Shown in pieces: positions 8,762-18,860 of a stretch of 64,000 nt of DNA (positions are counted from its first letter, which is position 1; each line of letters starts with the position of its first letter). This DNA is from an uncultured Bacteroidota bacterium (lineage in GTDB: Bacteria > Bacteroidota > Bacteroidia > Chitinophagales > LD1). Under the pieces are notes generated by a model. The model had not been told where the DNA came from, searched no databases, and was given only the letters and a program-made list of their open reading frames with translations. The DNA is taken from the NCBI GenBank assembly GCA_903919075.1, contig CAIXGR010000017.1:1-64000 (forward strand), in the 5' to 3' direction. Position numbers and translations under genes: made by a program.

Positions 8762-10996
8762 ATGAAATCTTTATTGTTATTGCCAATTGCCTTGATTTTA
8801 TTTATGTCTGCCCAATCGCAGCAAATGCATGTTAAGCAGCATAATTCAATGGTGTTTAATGCCGATAAAAAACTGATAACGAGAAGCCTTTCAGATGCCT
8901 CGTCGCCACAAGCTAAGCAACACCCGGAATATGGAATTTTACCTTACAATGCACAATGCCAGCAATGTGTGGAGTTAATAGATAAAAGAACCAGTAACTC
9001 GAGGTTTTTTATAGACCCGAATAATAAAGACCATACTTTTTCTCAGCAATCTTATTTCCCTCTTCACTACAAAAAAGAGGGAGAAGATATTTGGCGCACT
9101 ATTGATGCCCGCCTTACGCCCGCCTCGAATAATCAGGGTGTTTATGTTGCCAATAATCAACCGGTGCCTGCAAAATGCGATATGAATAAACTTTGCACTT
9201 CTTTAACAGTAGATAATTACGAATTTGAATTCAATAAAAATTTAACGTGTTATTTTTTTGATGAGAATACCGCATACACCAAAAAAGAAAAAGGAAACTA
9301 TGCCGACTATACTTTGGGTAATGAGGGGTTGCAAGTGAAAAATATATGGAAGGGAATTAATATGCAGCAAGTATTTGATGCAGGGAAAATAGAAACGAAT
9401 TTTGTAATTAATGCTCCGTTGCAAATACCTATTTCTAAAGGATGGATGGTGTTAGAAGATCATTTTACTTTGCCGGAAGGGTATACTTTTGAAGAATCGG
9501 AAAATGGCAGGCATGTGCAAGATGGTGGGTTTAAGGGAGATTATATTCTTAAAAATAATAAGGGGGACGTCCTGTTTGTTTATGAAAAACCAGTTTATGT
9601 AGATGCTAAGGCATTTGGAATGAAGGGCACTTATAGGCTGCAAAGAAACGGGAGCAATTACACCCTTCAGACCCTTGTTCCTGTTGAGTGGCTTAACAGG
9701 CCAGATAATACTTTCCCGATTGTTATTGATCCTACTGTATGGGGTGCCACTAAAATCGGAAACTTTATTTCTTCTAATAACCCGGGAGCTAATATGGCAT
9801 TTACTTCTATGGAACTTGGTAGCTGCGATTATCATATGACGGTTGTTGTGCCCGGCAGGAGCGTGCTTACTAACGCCTATGTAGATTTTGAGTATACGCT
9901 TACTTATGATAATACTTGCGGAAGCCCACCCGAACCAGCGCCTTACTGTACTTTTAGCCAGGCAAGCATGCAAGTTGGTTGCGACTTATGTGGCATAACA
10001 GCCGGGCCATTTAGTTGCAATCCTGCTCAGCCCCCATACACCGGTACTTGTACTACTGATTCTAATTTAGTTCCGCAAGCGCATTCTATTTTAATTAATG
10101 ATATAGCGCCTAATTTTCTATCGTGTTATTCGGGAGAGCAATGCGCCGACTATCAATTGGCATTTACTTTGAAAAACAAGGATTCAATTTGTGGTGACCA
10201 GTGCGGGTATCTTTGTGCCAGAGGTAACATTTGGCGCATGACCGTTGAGGCAAGTCAAGAGATAGCGCACCCAACGATACTGTCATCGAGCGATACCCTT
10301 ACTTCGTCTGCGGCCACAGGCAATCAGTGGTACTTAAATGATACTGCTATTGATGGTGCAACTTCGCAAACATATATAGCTATTGTTCCAGGAACATATT
10401 CTGTTACTGTTACAGATAGTGGCGGTTGTGTTACTCATGCGCAGGCACCGGTTAATTTGAACTGTGTATCGCACTTTACAGTGTTTGATACCGGCTTGCC
10501 GGGAGATTCGGGAATATATTATGCAAATAATGAAAGCCTGGGAATAGATCTTAATTACTTGTGGAATTTTGGAGATGGTGATACCTCTACCTTACCTTTT
10601 CCTACCCATAACTATTCAACCCCGGGCATTTATAATGTATGCCTTACCGTGTCGAACCAAAACTGTACAGATACTTATTGCGATTCGACTTTTTACTCTT
10701 TTAAAACGGAAAAAGGACCAATGAGTAAGTTGATTGTAATTTCACCAACAGGCATTGAAGACTTAGGAGAAGGAAAATCAATTAAAATATACCCAGACCC
10801 GACTATGGGCAAGTTGATGGTAGTGCCGATTAATATTTCCCCGATTAAATTTTATATATACGATATAAGCGGCAAAAAAATAATGGCAGAAAAATATTCG
10901 CAGCAAGTTGATGTAAGCTCTTTGGCGCCGGGCATTTATTTTATTGAAATAATTTGCACATCGGGGAAGGTTAAAAGAAGGTTTGTGAAAATTTAA
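8762..10996 (+). CDS. Secreted PKD-domain protein with T9SS sorting domain
   Basis: A 744-residue exported protein. Residues 1-20 are a signal peptide ending AQSQ. Residues about 30-330 are a long unassigned N-terminal region rich in N, Y and K. Residues about 370-500 are cysteine-rich (pairs such as [14 protein letters not shown]), suggesting disulfides. A PKD domain follows with [11 protein letters not shown] near residue 600. The end, from about 668, is a T9SS type A sorting domain ([33 protein letters not shown], final KRRFVKI). It should cross the outer membrane through T9SS and be anchored or released after cleavage by PorU. No enzyme motif is recognised; an adhesin or matrix role is possible. 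It is a single gene with about 250 AT-rich bases upstream. Confidence 0.85.
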   Translation: MKSLLLLPIALILFMSAQSQQMHVKQHNSMVFNADKKLITRSLSDASSPQAKQHPEYGILPYNAQCQQCVELIDKRTSNSRFFIDPNNKDHTFSQQSYFPLHYKKEGEDIWRTIDARLTPASNNQGVYVANNQPVPAKCDMNKLCTSLTVDNYEFEFNKNLTCYFFDENTAYTKKEKGNYADYTLGNEGLQVKNIWKGINMQQVFDAGKIETNFVINAPLQIPISKGWMVLEDHFTLPEGYTFEESENGRHVQDGGFKGDYILKNNKGDVLFVYEKPVYVDAKAFGMKGTYRLQRNGSNYTLQTLVPVEWLNRPDNTFPIVIDPTVWGATKIGNFISSNNPGANMAFTSMELGSCDYHMTVVVPGRSVLTNAYVDFEYTLTYDNTCGSPPEPAPYCTFSQASMQVGCDLCGITAGPFSCNPAQPPYTGTCTTDSNLVPQAHSILINDIAPNFLSCYSGEQCADYQLAFTLKNKDSICGDQCGYLCARGNIWRMTVEASQEIAHPTILSSSDTLTSSAATGNQWYLNDTAIDGATSQTYIAIVPGTYSVTVTDSGGCVTHAQAPVNLNCVSHFTVFDTGLPGDSGIYYANNESLGIDLNYLWNFGDGDTSTLPFPTHNYSTPGIYNVCLTVSNQNCTDTYCDSTFYSFKTEKGPMSKLIVISPTGIEDLGEGKSIKIYPDPTMGKLMVVPINISPIKFYIYDISGKKIMAEKYSQQVDVSSLAPGIYFIEIICTSGKVKRRFVKI

Positions 10997-11074
10997 GCCG
11001 AACACAACCAAGGTTTAAAAGCGTAAGTGCGAGTATTATAAGCGACGATGGGCAGGTCAATCCCCGTTTATTTT

Positions 11075-11082
11075 TACATTTG
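11075..11082 (+). promoter_or_regulatory. Putative -7 box of the penicillin-binding protein gene
   Basis: TACATTTG, followed by C, fits TAnnTTTG exactly and lies 19 bases before the ATG. No -33 TTTG is seen at the usual distance. Confidence 0.4.
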
Positions 11083-11101
11083 CCCACTCGCGCATTAAAT
11101 T

Positions 11102-13330
11102 ATGTCTGCAAAAAAAATACTGTTTTTATTTTGGAGTGCCTTTACTGGTGGCGTGCTGCTATTAGCGTTGGTGTTTTACCTGATTGCAAAAGGCAAAATG
11201 GGCTACATGCCTTCGCTTGAAGAGTTGGAGAACCCTAAAAGCAGCATTGCTACCGAAGTTATATCTACAGATGGTGTTGTGATAGGAAAGTTTTACTATC
11301 AAAACCGCAGCAACATTAACTACGAAAATATTGGCCCTAACTTACGTGGTGCCCTTTTGGCTACCGAGGATATTAGGTTTTTTGACCACACCGGGGTTGA
11401 CTTGCGTGCGCTTTTACGGGTATTAAAAGGTGCAGTGGGCGAAAGCTCGGGCGGGGGAAGTACGGTTACACAGCAATTGGCAAAAAATCTTTTTCCCAGA
11501 GAGAAGCTGAGTAAAATTCAACTTATTTTCAGAAAACTGAAAGAATGGATTATTGCTGTAAGGTTGGAGCGCTCGTATACCAAAGAAGAAATAATGGCGA
11601 TGTATTTTAATACCGTTCCGTTTAGCGATAATGCATACGGTATTAAATCAGCAGCGAATGTATATTTCGGCAAACCGGTTGATTCGCTAAAAATTGAAGA
11701 GGCGGCGGTGTTGGTGGGTATGCTTAAAGCACCATCGGAATATAATCCGCGCACACGCAAAAAAGCTTCAGAGGCAAGAAGGAATGTGGTGATAGACCAA
11801 ATGTATCACTACAAATACATTACTAAAATTCAACGCGATTCATTGATGAAACTGCCAATACAATTGGATTTTCATGCAGAGACGCAAAACGAAGGAGTGG
11901 CACCATACTTTAGAGAATACCTGCGCTTGTGGATGAAAGACTGGTGCGAGGCACACCGGAAACCGGATGGTTCGAAATACAATATATATAAAGATGGGTT
12001 GAAGGTATATACCACTATCGATTCGCGCCTGCAAAAGTATGCAGAGGAGGCGCAGCGGGAACATCTATCGGTATGGCAGAATTTGTTTTTTAAATATTGG
12101 ACCGGTAAAGACCCCTGGAAGGATTTTAAAGTAGAGTGGGCCGCAACGTATAAAAAATGCCCTCGATATATTGAGTTGAAAGAGCAAGGCAAAACCGATG
12201 AAGAGATTGATGCCATTTTGAAGACACCGGTGAAAATGAAAATTTTTACCTACGATAATGAGCGTGAGGAAAAAGACACGATTATGTCAGTGTATGATTC
12301 TATCCGGTATCATCACATGATTTTGCAAAATGGTTTTTTGGCAGTTGATCCAGAGTCGGGGTTTATCCGTGTTTGGGCGGGTGGTGTTAATTATAAATAT
12401 TTTCAATACGACCACGTGAATATTAATACCAAGCGCCAAATTGGTTCCACATTTAAACCTTTTGTATATACTGTTGCTATTCGTGATAAGGGATACTCGC
12501 CTTGTTTCCGTGCGCCTAATCAATTGATAACTTTCGAAAAGGGAGACCCGAGATTTAATCTTTTGCAGGATTGGACCCCGCATAACAGCGATGGAAAATA
12601 TGGTGGCACCATGACTTTACGAGAAGGGCTTGCCAATTCGGTAAATTGCGTAACTGCTTATTTAATGCATGAGATAGGGCCGGAGTCGGTGGTGAAGTTG
12701 GTGCAGACAATGGGTATAAAAAGCGATATACCGGTACAGCCTTCTATTTGTTTGGGCACACCGGATATCTCGTTGTATGAAATGGTGGGAGCTTACACCA
12801 CCTACGCGAATAAGGGCACACATGTGGAACCGATTTTTGTTACCCGTATTGAAGATAGAAATGGTAACGTATTGCAGGATTTTACAGCGCAGAGAAATGA
12901 AGCATTGGATGAGCAAACCACTTATATAATGGATGAAATGTTGCGCGGTGTGGTATTGGGCGGCACCGCTGTAAGGCTGCGGTATAAATTTAAATTAATG
13001 AATGATATTTTGGGTAAAACCGGAACAACGCAAAGTTATTCGGACGGGTGGTTTATTGGTTGTACGCCCGATTTAATTGCCGGCTCGTGGGTAGGTTGCG
13101 ATGATAGGTATATCCGTTTTCATAGTATGGAAAACGGACAGGGGGCTAGTACCGCGCTGCCAATATGGGCGAAGTTTTTCCAGAAAGTATATGCTGATAG
13201 CGCACACTTTAAGCAGGAGATTAATCCTGAACATACCTTTGCCGCGCCGGAAGGAAAAACAAACGTGGATTTTAATTGCGGTAAATCCTCGGGAAATAAG
13301 AGTTATGATTCGGGTAGTGAGTATGAATAA
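11102..13330 (+). CDS. Penicillin-binding protein 1A (bifunctional transglycosylase/transpeptidase)
   Basis: A 742-residue class A penicillin-binding protein that polymerises and cross-links peptidoglycan in the periplasm. One N-terminal anchor spans residues 6-28. The GT51 glycosyltransferase domain follows with catalytic Glu89 in ATEDIRFFDHTGVD and GGSTVTQQLAKNLF. The transpeptidase domain has the SxxK serine at 449 (GSTFKPFVY), the SVN triad in LANSVNCVTAY, and KTGTT from Lys639. All catalytic motifs are intact. Between the domains is a charged insert, residues about 330-400, typical of Bacteroidota PBP1A. The gene stands alone between a cargo gene and uvrC, with its own promoter box 19 bases upstream. 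Confidence 0.95.
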   Translation: MSAKKILFLFWSAFTGGVLLLALVFYLIAKGKMGYMPSLEELENPKSSIATEVISTDGVVIGKFYYQNRSNINYENIGPNLRGALLATEDIRFFDHTGVDLRALLRVLKGAVGESSGGGSTVTQQLAKNLFPREKLSKIQLIFRKLKEWIIAVRLERSYTKEEIMAMYFNTVPFSDNAYGIKSAANVYFGKPVDSLKIEEAAVLVGMLKAPSEYNPRTRKKASEARRNVVIDQMYHYKYITKIQRDSLMKLPIQLDFHAETQNEGVAPYFREYLRLWMKDWCEAHRKPDGSKYNIYKDGLKVYTTIDSRLQKYAEEAQREHLSVWQNLFFKYWTGKDPWKDFKVEWAATYKKCPRYIELKEQGKTDEEIDAILKTPVKMKIFTYDNEREEKDTIMSVYDSIRYHHMILQNGFLAVDPESGFIRVWAGGVNYKYFQYDHVNINTKRQIGSTFKPFVYTVAIRDKGYSPCFRAPNQLITFEKGDPRFNLLQDWTPHNSDGKYGGTMTLREGLANSVNCVTAYLMHEIGPESVVKLVQTMGIKSDIPVQPSICLGTPDISLYEMVGAYTTYANKGTHVEPIFVTRIEDRNGNVLQDFTAQRNEALDEQTTYIMDEMLRGVVLGGTAVRLRYKFKLMNDILGKTGTTQSYSDGWFIGCTPDLIAGSWVGCDDRYIRFHSMENGQGASTALPIWAKFFQKVYADSAHFKQEINPEHTFAAPEGKTNVDFNCGKSSGNKSYDSGSEYE

Positions 13331-13406
13331 TTAGGCGGCTTTTAGCAGTTAACAGCCAACAATATTAGTTAAGGTTTTTTCGAACCAAGAATTGCTTCTT
13401 TCCATT

Positions 13407-13414
13407 TACATTTG
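13407..13414 (+). promoter_or_regulatory. Putative -7 box of uvrC
   Basis: TACATTTG followed by C matches the consensus and ends only five bases before the ATG, so transcription would begin at or next to the start codon (a leaderless mRNA). Alternatively the true start codon is further downstream, but the next residues match UvrC well. Confidence 0.4.
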
Positions 13415-13419
13415 CGGTA

Positions 13420-15246
13420 ATGACCGTTGAGGAATTCAGAGATTTTAGAGACGCACTGCCTTCGCAGCCCGGTATTTATAAATACCTGAGCGAAGCCGAA
13501 GACATTATGTACATCGGTAAAGCAAAGGATATTAAGAAAAGAGTGTCCTCGTATTTTACCAAGAATGATCATTCGAACCGGATTAAGAGAATGATTTTTT
13601 TGGTTAGAAAAATTGAATTTGTAATTGTAAATACCGAGCAAGATGCTTTCTTGCTCGAGAACTCACTCATCAAAAAATATCAGCCACGCTATAATGTGAT
13701 GCTGAAGGATGATAAAACCTATCCTTTTATTTGTATTAGCAACGAGCCTTTTCCGCGCGTGTTTTTTACCCGCAAAATTGTAAGGGACGGGTCGGAGTAT
13801 TTGGGGCCTTACACTTCGGTGTATAATGCGAAAATTGTTTTGGACCTACTGAAAAATATTTTTCCGCTGCGCACCTGTAACTTAAATCTTTCGCAAAAAA
13901 ATGTTGAGGCAGGAAAATTTAAAGTGTGTTTAGAATATCATTTGAAAAATTGTTTAGGCCCTTGCCAGGCTTTGCAGACAAGAGAAGATTACGACCAAAA
14001 TATTCAGCAGATAAAAAATGTATTGAAAAGCAATTTTCCTTCGGTGAAAAATTTTCTGAAAAGTAAAATGACGGAGTATGCCGAAAATATGGAATTTGAA
14101 CGTGCGGAAGAGTTTAGGCAAAAAATAGAATGGCTGAGTAATTATGAAAGTAAATCAACAATTGTAAACCCGCGGCTTACCGATATTGATGTGTATGGAT
14201 ATACAGAGAACGACACGGCCGCCTTTATGAATTATTTGAAAATTGTAAATGGCACAGTAGTGAAGACCCGGGCGATGGAAGTGAAAAAAGTACTTGATGA
14301 GAATAGAGAAGATTTGTTGCTGAGGGCAGTTATTGAACACTCATTATCTGAAACGGAAAAGCCTTCGGAAATAATTGTTCCGTTTAATATTGAATTGCCT
14401 TTTGAAGACGTAAAGCTGACCATACCTATTGTGGGCGATAAGAAAAAGCTGTTGGACATGACCGTGAAGAATGCGCTATATATGCGCGAAGAGCGGGTGA
14501 AGCAAAACATGACACCTGAGGAAAAGAAGCCGGCCTTTAGGATTATGAAAACGTTGAAAGATGACCTTAGATTAAAAGAACTGCCACGACATATTGAATG
14601 TTTTGATAATTCGAATATACAGGGTACTAACCCGGTTAGCGCTTGTGTGGTGTTTAAAGATGCGCGGCCTTCGAAAAAAGATTACCGGCATTTTAATATC
14701 CGGTCGGTGGAGGGGCCAAATGATTTTGCTTCGATGGAAGAGGTAATACACAGGCGCTATAAACGAATGTTGGAGGAAGGACAAGATTTGCCTAATTTGA
14801 TTATTGTGGACGGCGGCAAAGGCCAATTGAGCGCTGCCGTAAAAAGTTTGGAAGGGCTTGGTTTGTATGGAAAAATTCCGATAGTGGGAATTGCGAAAAG
14901 ATTGGAAGAGATTTATTTTCCTGAAGATTCGCTACCGCTTTATATCAATAAAAAATCGGAATCGCTGAAACTGATACAGCGTATGCGCGATGAAGCGCAC
15001 CGGTTTGGTATTACACACCACCGGAAGAGAAGAAGTAACGCGGCTTTGGTTTCGGGGCTTACAGAAATAAAAGGGATTGGAGAAAAAACATTTGAGTTGC
15101 TAATAAAAAAATACAAGAGCGTAAAGAAATTAAAAGAGGTGCCCTTTGATGAATTGAAAGAAGTAATTGGAGAAAGCAAGGCAAAGATTTTAACCGAAGC
15201 TTTTTCGAGCGCGAACAAAACTGATGCTGAACCGGAGCAGGGCTAA
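13420..15246 (+). CDS. uvrC: Excinuclease ABC subunit C
   Basis: The 608-residue nuclease of nucleotide excision repair, which cuts on both sides of a lesion recognised by UvrAB. Domains in order: an N-terminal GIY-YIG nuclease (GIYKYLSEAEDIMYIGKAKD, residues about 18-38), a UVR helical hairpin near residue 225 (EFERAEEFRQKIEWL), the RNase H-like second nuclease (HIECFDNSNIQGTNPVSACV and LIIVDGGKGQLSAA) and a C-terminal helix-hairpin-helix region (LTEIKGIGEKTFELLIKKY). All motifs look intact and length is normal. A stem-loop terminator follows directly. The promoter box lies almost on the start codon. Confidence 0.96.
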   Translation: MTVEEFRDFRDALPSQPGIYKYLSEAEDIMYIGKAKDIKKRVSSYFTKNDHSNRIKRMIFLVRKIEFVIVNTEQDAFLLENSLIKKYQPRYNVMLKDDKTYPFICISNEPFPRVFFTRKIVRDGSEYLGPYTSVYNAKIVLDLLKNIFPLRTCNLNLSQKNVEAGKFKVCLEYHLKNCLGPCQALQTREDYDQNIQQIKNVLKSNFPSVKNFLKSKMTEYAENMEFERAEEFRQKIEWLSNYESKSTIVNPRLTDIDVYGYTENDTAAFMNYLKIVNGTVVKTRAMEVKKVLDENREDLLLRAVIEHSLSETEKPSEIIVPFNIELPFEDVKLTIPIVGDKKKLLDMTVKNALYMREERVKQNMTPEEKKPAFRIMKTLKDDLRLKELPRHIECFDNSNIQGTNPVSACVVFKDARPSKKDYRHFNIRSVEGPNDFASMEEVIHRRYKRMLEEGQDLPNLIIVDGGKGQLSAAVKSLEGLGLYGKIPIVGIAKRLEEIYFPEDSLPLYINKKSESLKLIQRMRDEAHRFGITHHRKRRSNAALVSGLTEIKGIGEKTFELLIKKYKSVKKLKEVPFDELKEVIGESKAKILTEAFSSANKTDAEPEQG

Positions 15247-15252
15247 AAAATT

Positions 15253-15284
15253 ACGGGGCACAACCTTTCGTCATGCCCCGTTTT
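15253..15284 (+). terminator. Rho-independent terminator after uvrC
   Basis: An eight-base stem ACGGGGCA / TGCCCCGT with a 13-base loop, followed by a short T run, starting six bases after the uvrC stop codon. It separates uvrC from the GH1 gene, and supports the shorter GH1 start at 15370. Confidence 0.7.
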
Positions 15285-15369
15285 CACCAACTATTAGGCT
15301 GGTTTGATTTTAAAACGCAAAAGCGTATGCAATATTGTTTCTTTACCCAGTAAAAATTTGAACTTGATT

Positions 15370-16818
15370 ATGACGCGACATGAATGGTTGAAATTGAGCA
15401 CTGCACTGGGCATAGGTTCTGCATTGCCAATCAATCTTTTAGCTGAATTTGGCGGCAGTAGTGAATTAAAACGCAGCGATTTTGGTAAAGATTTTATTTG
15501 GGGTGCGGCCACAGCTGCTTACCAAATTGAAGGGGCCTGGAATGAAGATGGAAAGGGAGAAAGTATTTGGGACAATTTTGTGCACAACCGACCGCGTAAA
15601 ATTAAAACGCGTGAAACAGCTGATGTAGCCTGCGATTTTTATCACCGGTATGAAAGCGATATAGAAATGATGGCGCAAATGCATCTTCCCGCATTTCGTT
15701 TTTCTACAGCATGGACGCGTATTTTGCCAGCCGGAACCGGCCAAGTAAACGAAAAAGGAATTGACTTTTACAATCGGGTTATAGATAAATGCCTACAGAA
15801 AAATATTGAACCCTGGATTACCTGTTACCATTGGGATTTGCCACAAATGCTGGAGGATAAAGGCGGTTGGACAAATCGCGATTCGATAAAATGGTTTGAA
15901 GAATATGTTGATGTTGTTTCGCGCAGGTTTGGCGACCGAGTGAAAAACTGGATGGTGTTTAATGAGCCGATGGCATTTACTGTTGTGGGGTATTTGCTGG
16001 GTATGCATGCACCAGGAAAGATTTTGAGTTTTAATAAGTTTTATAAAGCGGCGCATCATGTAACGATGAGCCATGGAGCCGGTGGGAGAATTTTACGTGC
16101 GAATGTAAAGGGCAGTAATATCGGAACTACATTTTCATGCAGCCCGGTTGATGCGTGGAAGGATAAGCCAGCAAATAAGGAAGCAGCTAAACGTGCAGAT
16201 GTAATATTTAATCGCATGTTTATTGAACCGGTGCTGGGCATGGGCTACCCGGTGAAGGATTTACCGGCATTAAAAAATATAGAGAAGCATATGCTGCCGG
16301 GGGATGAGGGAAAATTGAAATTTGATTTTGATTTTATAGGGCTGCAAAATTATAGCAGGTTTGTAATGAGGCGCCTTGCGCTGGTGCCTTTAATACATGG
16401 CGTAAATGTGTCGCCTAAAAAATTGGGGCATGATGTAACAGAAATGAATTGGGAAGTTTACCCCGAAGGGATTTACCGCATAATAAAACAATTTGCCGCC
16501 TACTCGGGAGTAAAAAAAATTATTGTGACTGAAAATGGCGCTGCATTTAAAGATGATTGGAAGAATGAAAATAACGACACTGAAGTAAACGACGTGAAAC
16601 GCATTCAGTTTCTAAAAGAGTACTTGAAAAATGTGTTGCGCGCCAAGCAAGAAGGCATTAATGTTGGCGGATATTTTGTTTGGAGCCTGATGGATAATTT
16701 TGAATGGGCTGAAGGTTACCGACCGCGCTTTGGAATAGTTGGCATTGATTATAAAACACAGCAACGGGTAATTAAAGACAGCGGTAAATGGTATAGTAAG
16801 TTTTTAAGCGAAAAATAA
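15370..16818 (+). CDS. Beta-glucosidase, glycoside hydrolase family 1
   Basis: A 482-residue GH1 enzyme that hydrolyses beta-linked glucosides or related sugars with retention. The acid/base is Glu199 in MVFNEPMAF and the nucleophile is Glu388 in IIVTENGAAF; WGAATAAYQIEGAWNEDGKGESIWD, FSTAWTRILP and CYHWDLPQML are all conserved, so the enzyme should be active. An open frame begins at 15304, but its first codons lie close to the uvrC terminator and do not look like protein, so I chose the ATG at 15370. The resulting N-terminus MTRHEWLKLSTALGIGSALP resembles a leader with a degenerate Tat-like motif (RH instead of RR), so export to the periplasm is possible but unproven. It is not in a polysaccharide utilisation locus. 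Confidence 0.92.
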   Translation: MTRHEWLKLSTALGIGSALPINLLAEFGGSSELKRSDFGKDFIWGAATAAYQIEGAWNEDGKGESIWDNFVHNRPRKIKTRETADVACDFYHRYESDIEMMAQMHLPAFRFSTAWTRILPAGTGQVNEKGIDFYNRVIDKCLQKNIEPWITCYHWDLPQMLEDKGGWTNRDSIKWFEEYVDVVSRRFGDRVKNWMVFNEPMAFTVVGYLLGMHAPGKILSFNKFYKAAHHVTMSHGAGGRILRANVKGSNIGTTFSCSPVDAWKDKPANKEAAKRADVIFNRMFIEPVLGMGYPVKDLPALKNIEKHMLPGDEGKLKFDFDFIGLQNYSRFVMRRLALVPLIHGVNVSPKKLGHDVTEMNWEVYPEGIYRIIKQFAAYSGVKKIIVTENGAAFKDDWKNENNDTEVNDVKRIQFLKEYLKNVLRAKQEGINVGGYFVWSLMDNFEWAEGYRPRFGIVGIDYKTQQRVIKDSGKWYSKFLSEK

Positions 16819-16841
16819 ATTCGCAAAAACAGTTTTTTAAC

Positions 16842-18722
16842 TTACCAGGTAAATACTATTTGACCGGTGCCTGATTGAACGCCCGCAGAGAAGCTTACAT
16901 TGGTCATAGCGTTTGATGCCCAAGAAGAGCCGCCCCCACCACCACCTGCCTGGCACTGTCCGTTGGCACCGCCCCCACCACCATAATAACCACCACCGCC
17001 CCCACCACCGGCATTGCTACCACTGCAGGCGCCATTCGGGCCATAAGAACCACCCTGACCGGCTGACCCGACTGACCCGTTGTTGCCATAGCCACCGGCT
17101 GAACCGCCCGCGCCACCACCTGTAAGTCCGCCGCCACCGCCGCCACCGGCAAATCCTCCATATCCATTTCCGCCCGCGCCACCGGCACCGCAAGTTCCGG
17201 CATAACCAGGGCCACTGTAATTTGTATTTTGATAAACGTAGGCCTGCCCTGCACCGCCACCGGCGCCATTTACACAAGCATCGCCACCACCACCTGTTCC
17301 ACCAATACCGTTTGAGGGAAAGCTTCCGCCCCCGCCCCCGGCAACAATTATTGCGTTAGAAAAACTTGTGCTTCCCTGGCGCACGTCAGACATATCGCCA
17401 CCGTTAGAACCACCGGCACCGGCGCCTCCGCCGTTAAAGTTACTTTGGCCGCCTACAAATACATACAGTAATGAACCGGGAGTTATATTTAATGTGCCCT
17501 GAGCCCTGCCGCCCAAACCACCACTATTTCCGCCCTGTGCGCCATATGCAGTAATGGTAATAGAACTTGCACAATTGGGCACGGTAAATGTTTGCATACT
17601 ACCTGTATAATTAAAAGTTTGGTTTCCGGAGGCGCCGTTTAAAGTAATTAATAAAGTGCTCGCAGAACTTGCGCCGCAAGTATTGCCCGCAGTAACACTA
17701 ATGTTGGCAGATGTAGAGCCAAAAGTTACGGTTATTGAATTGGTGCCCCCTCCTGCAGTGATAGTTGCATCGCCGGGGACGGACCAAGTATATGTAGTGG
17801 CCCCGCTTACAGAGCTTACAGAATAAACATTGCCAGAAGAATTAATACAAGCATTTTGGTTTCCGGAAATGGTACCGGGTGTAGCCGGACTACCACTTAC
17901 TGTGATGGCCTGCGAACTTGATGCACTGGAGCCGCAACTATTAACTGCTGTAACGCTGATGTTTCCAGAATCGGAGCCGAAGGATACGGTTATGGATGTA
18001 TTGCCGGCACCGGAAGCAATGCTTGCATCGGCGGGCACTGTCCAGTTATAAGTAGTGGCACCTGATACAGGGCTGATGGAATAAATATTGCCGGTGCTGT
18101 TGGCGCATACATTTGTGCTGCCGGTAATTGAACCGGGTGTCGCGGGAATAGGATTTACAGTCATGCTAATTGAATTGGATGTTGCCGGTGAACCGGTGAT
18201 GCATGCTTCGCTTGATGATAGAATGCAGGTTACTACATCGCCATTATTTAAGCCGGTGCTTGTATAGGTTGAACTGTTAGTGCCTACATTTTGTCCGTTT
18301 ACTTTCCATTGATAGTTTGGCGAGTTGATACCACCATTAGGCGTGGCGGTAAATGTTACACTGGCACCTGAACAAATTGCACCTGCCGGATTAGCTGAAA
18401 TACTAACACCGGCAATTAGTGCGTTGGATGAGTTTATGGTTACCCAATTAGGACTTGCAGTAGTACCGGCATTGAAATTAAACACACCGCAGTCGGTATT
18501 GAATATTGTTAGTCCGGTAGCAGGTTTAGCAATTGTGTTTCTTTGTGTTGTGGACATACGTGGTATTAGTATGCCTTTGTTGATAGAGCTAATATCAAAC
18601 AAGGCCGAACTATCGGGTGCAGCGCCGACGGAATTAACAGCTACGCCGCCTTGAGCGTTTGCGATAATAGCAGAACTCACAAAAAATATAATAAGTGTAG
18701 TGGTGTAGAATAATTGTTTCAT
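16842..18722 (-). CDS. Large glycine-rich surface protein with PKD-like repeats
   Basis: A 626-residue exported protein. Signal peptide to about residue 23 (IIANAQ). Residues 25-100 resemble a Bacteroidota surface-protein module (PDSSALFDISSINKGILIPR). Residues 100-190 are Ig-like. Two tandem PKD-like repeats of about 85 residues occupy 193-276 and 278-363. The rest, 366-626, is extremely glycine-rich and starts with the pattern of the Gly_rich family (TFTVPNCASSITITAYGAQG, LNITPGSLLYVFVGGQ), the domain also found in animal ALK/LTK receptors. The end GQIVFTW is not a T9SS type A sorting domain, so how it is held at the surface is unclear. The glycine codons make 16880-17600 locally GC-rich and create long antisense open frames that are not genes. 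Probable adhesin or matrix protein. Confidence 0.8.
   Translation of the reverse strand: MKQLFYTTTLIIFFVSSAIIANAQGGVAVNSVGAAPDSSALFDISSINKGILIPRMSTTQRNTIAKPATGLTIFNTDCGVFNFNAGTTASPNWVTINSSNALIAGVSISANPAGAICSGASVTFTATPNGGINSPNYQWKVNGQNVGTNSSTYTSTGLNNGDVVTCILSSSEACITGSPATSNSISMTVNPIPATPGSITGSTNVCANSTGNIYSISPVSGATTYNWTVPADASIASGAGNTSITVSFGSDSGNISVTAVNSCGSSASSSQAITVSGSPATPGTISGNQNACINSSGNVYSVSSVSGATTYTWSVPGDATITAGGGTNSITVTFGSTSANISVTAGNTCGASSASTLLITLNGASGNQTFNYTGSMQTFTVPNCASSITITAYGAQGGNSGGLGGRAQGTLNITPGSLLYVFVGGQSNFNGGGAGAGGSNGGDMSDVRQGSTSFSNAIIVAGGGGGSFPSNGIGGTGGGGDACVNGAGGGAGQAYVYQNTNYSGPGYAGTCGAGGAGGNGYGGFAGGGGGGGLTGGGAGGSAGGYGNNGSVGSAGQGGSYGPNGACSGSNAGGGGGGGYYGGGGGANGQCQAGGGGGGSSWASNAMTNVSFSAGVQSGTGQIVFTW
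17634..17891 (-). repeat. PKD-like repeat unit 2 of the glycine-rich protein
   Basis: Encodes residues 278-363. It shares with the neighbouring unit the frame ATPGxIxG-N-C-N-S-GN-YS-SGATTY-W-VP-DA-I, then SITVxFGS-ISVTA-N-CG. The two units are clearly homologous at the protein level but have diverged, so this is an old duplication. Confidence 0.75.
17895..18146 (-). repeat. PKD-like repeat unit 1 of the glycine-rich protein
   Basis: Encodes residues 193-276, in direct tandem with unit 2. Each unit has a pair of cysteines that could form a disulfide. Confidence 0.75.
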
Positions 18723-18860
18723 AATTATTTGCTGATTAACTGTATGTAAATGAGTTTATGAAGATACACTTTTGCCCTGTAAAACGCAAGCGTTGGTACT
18801 TCATGTAATACTAATATGGTTGAAAAGCGTAATAAGAATAAGTGCTGAGGAATAAAAAAA

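Noticed and set aside
9452-9973. A 173-codon frame antisense to the 744-aa cargo gene
   Set aside because: Lies entirely within a well-supported gene and shows no signal, domain or promoter.
15304-15369. Longer form of the GH1 gene
   Set aside because: Would begin just behind the uvrC terminator and add residues unlike a leader; ATG at 15370 gives a better N-terminus.
16904-17277. Long overlapping frames on both strands inside the glycine-rich gene, including a Met/Val/Ala-rich one and an Arg/Trp-rich one
   Set aside because: They result from repeated GGN codons in the real gene read in other frames; their composition is not protein-like.
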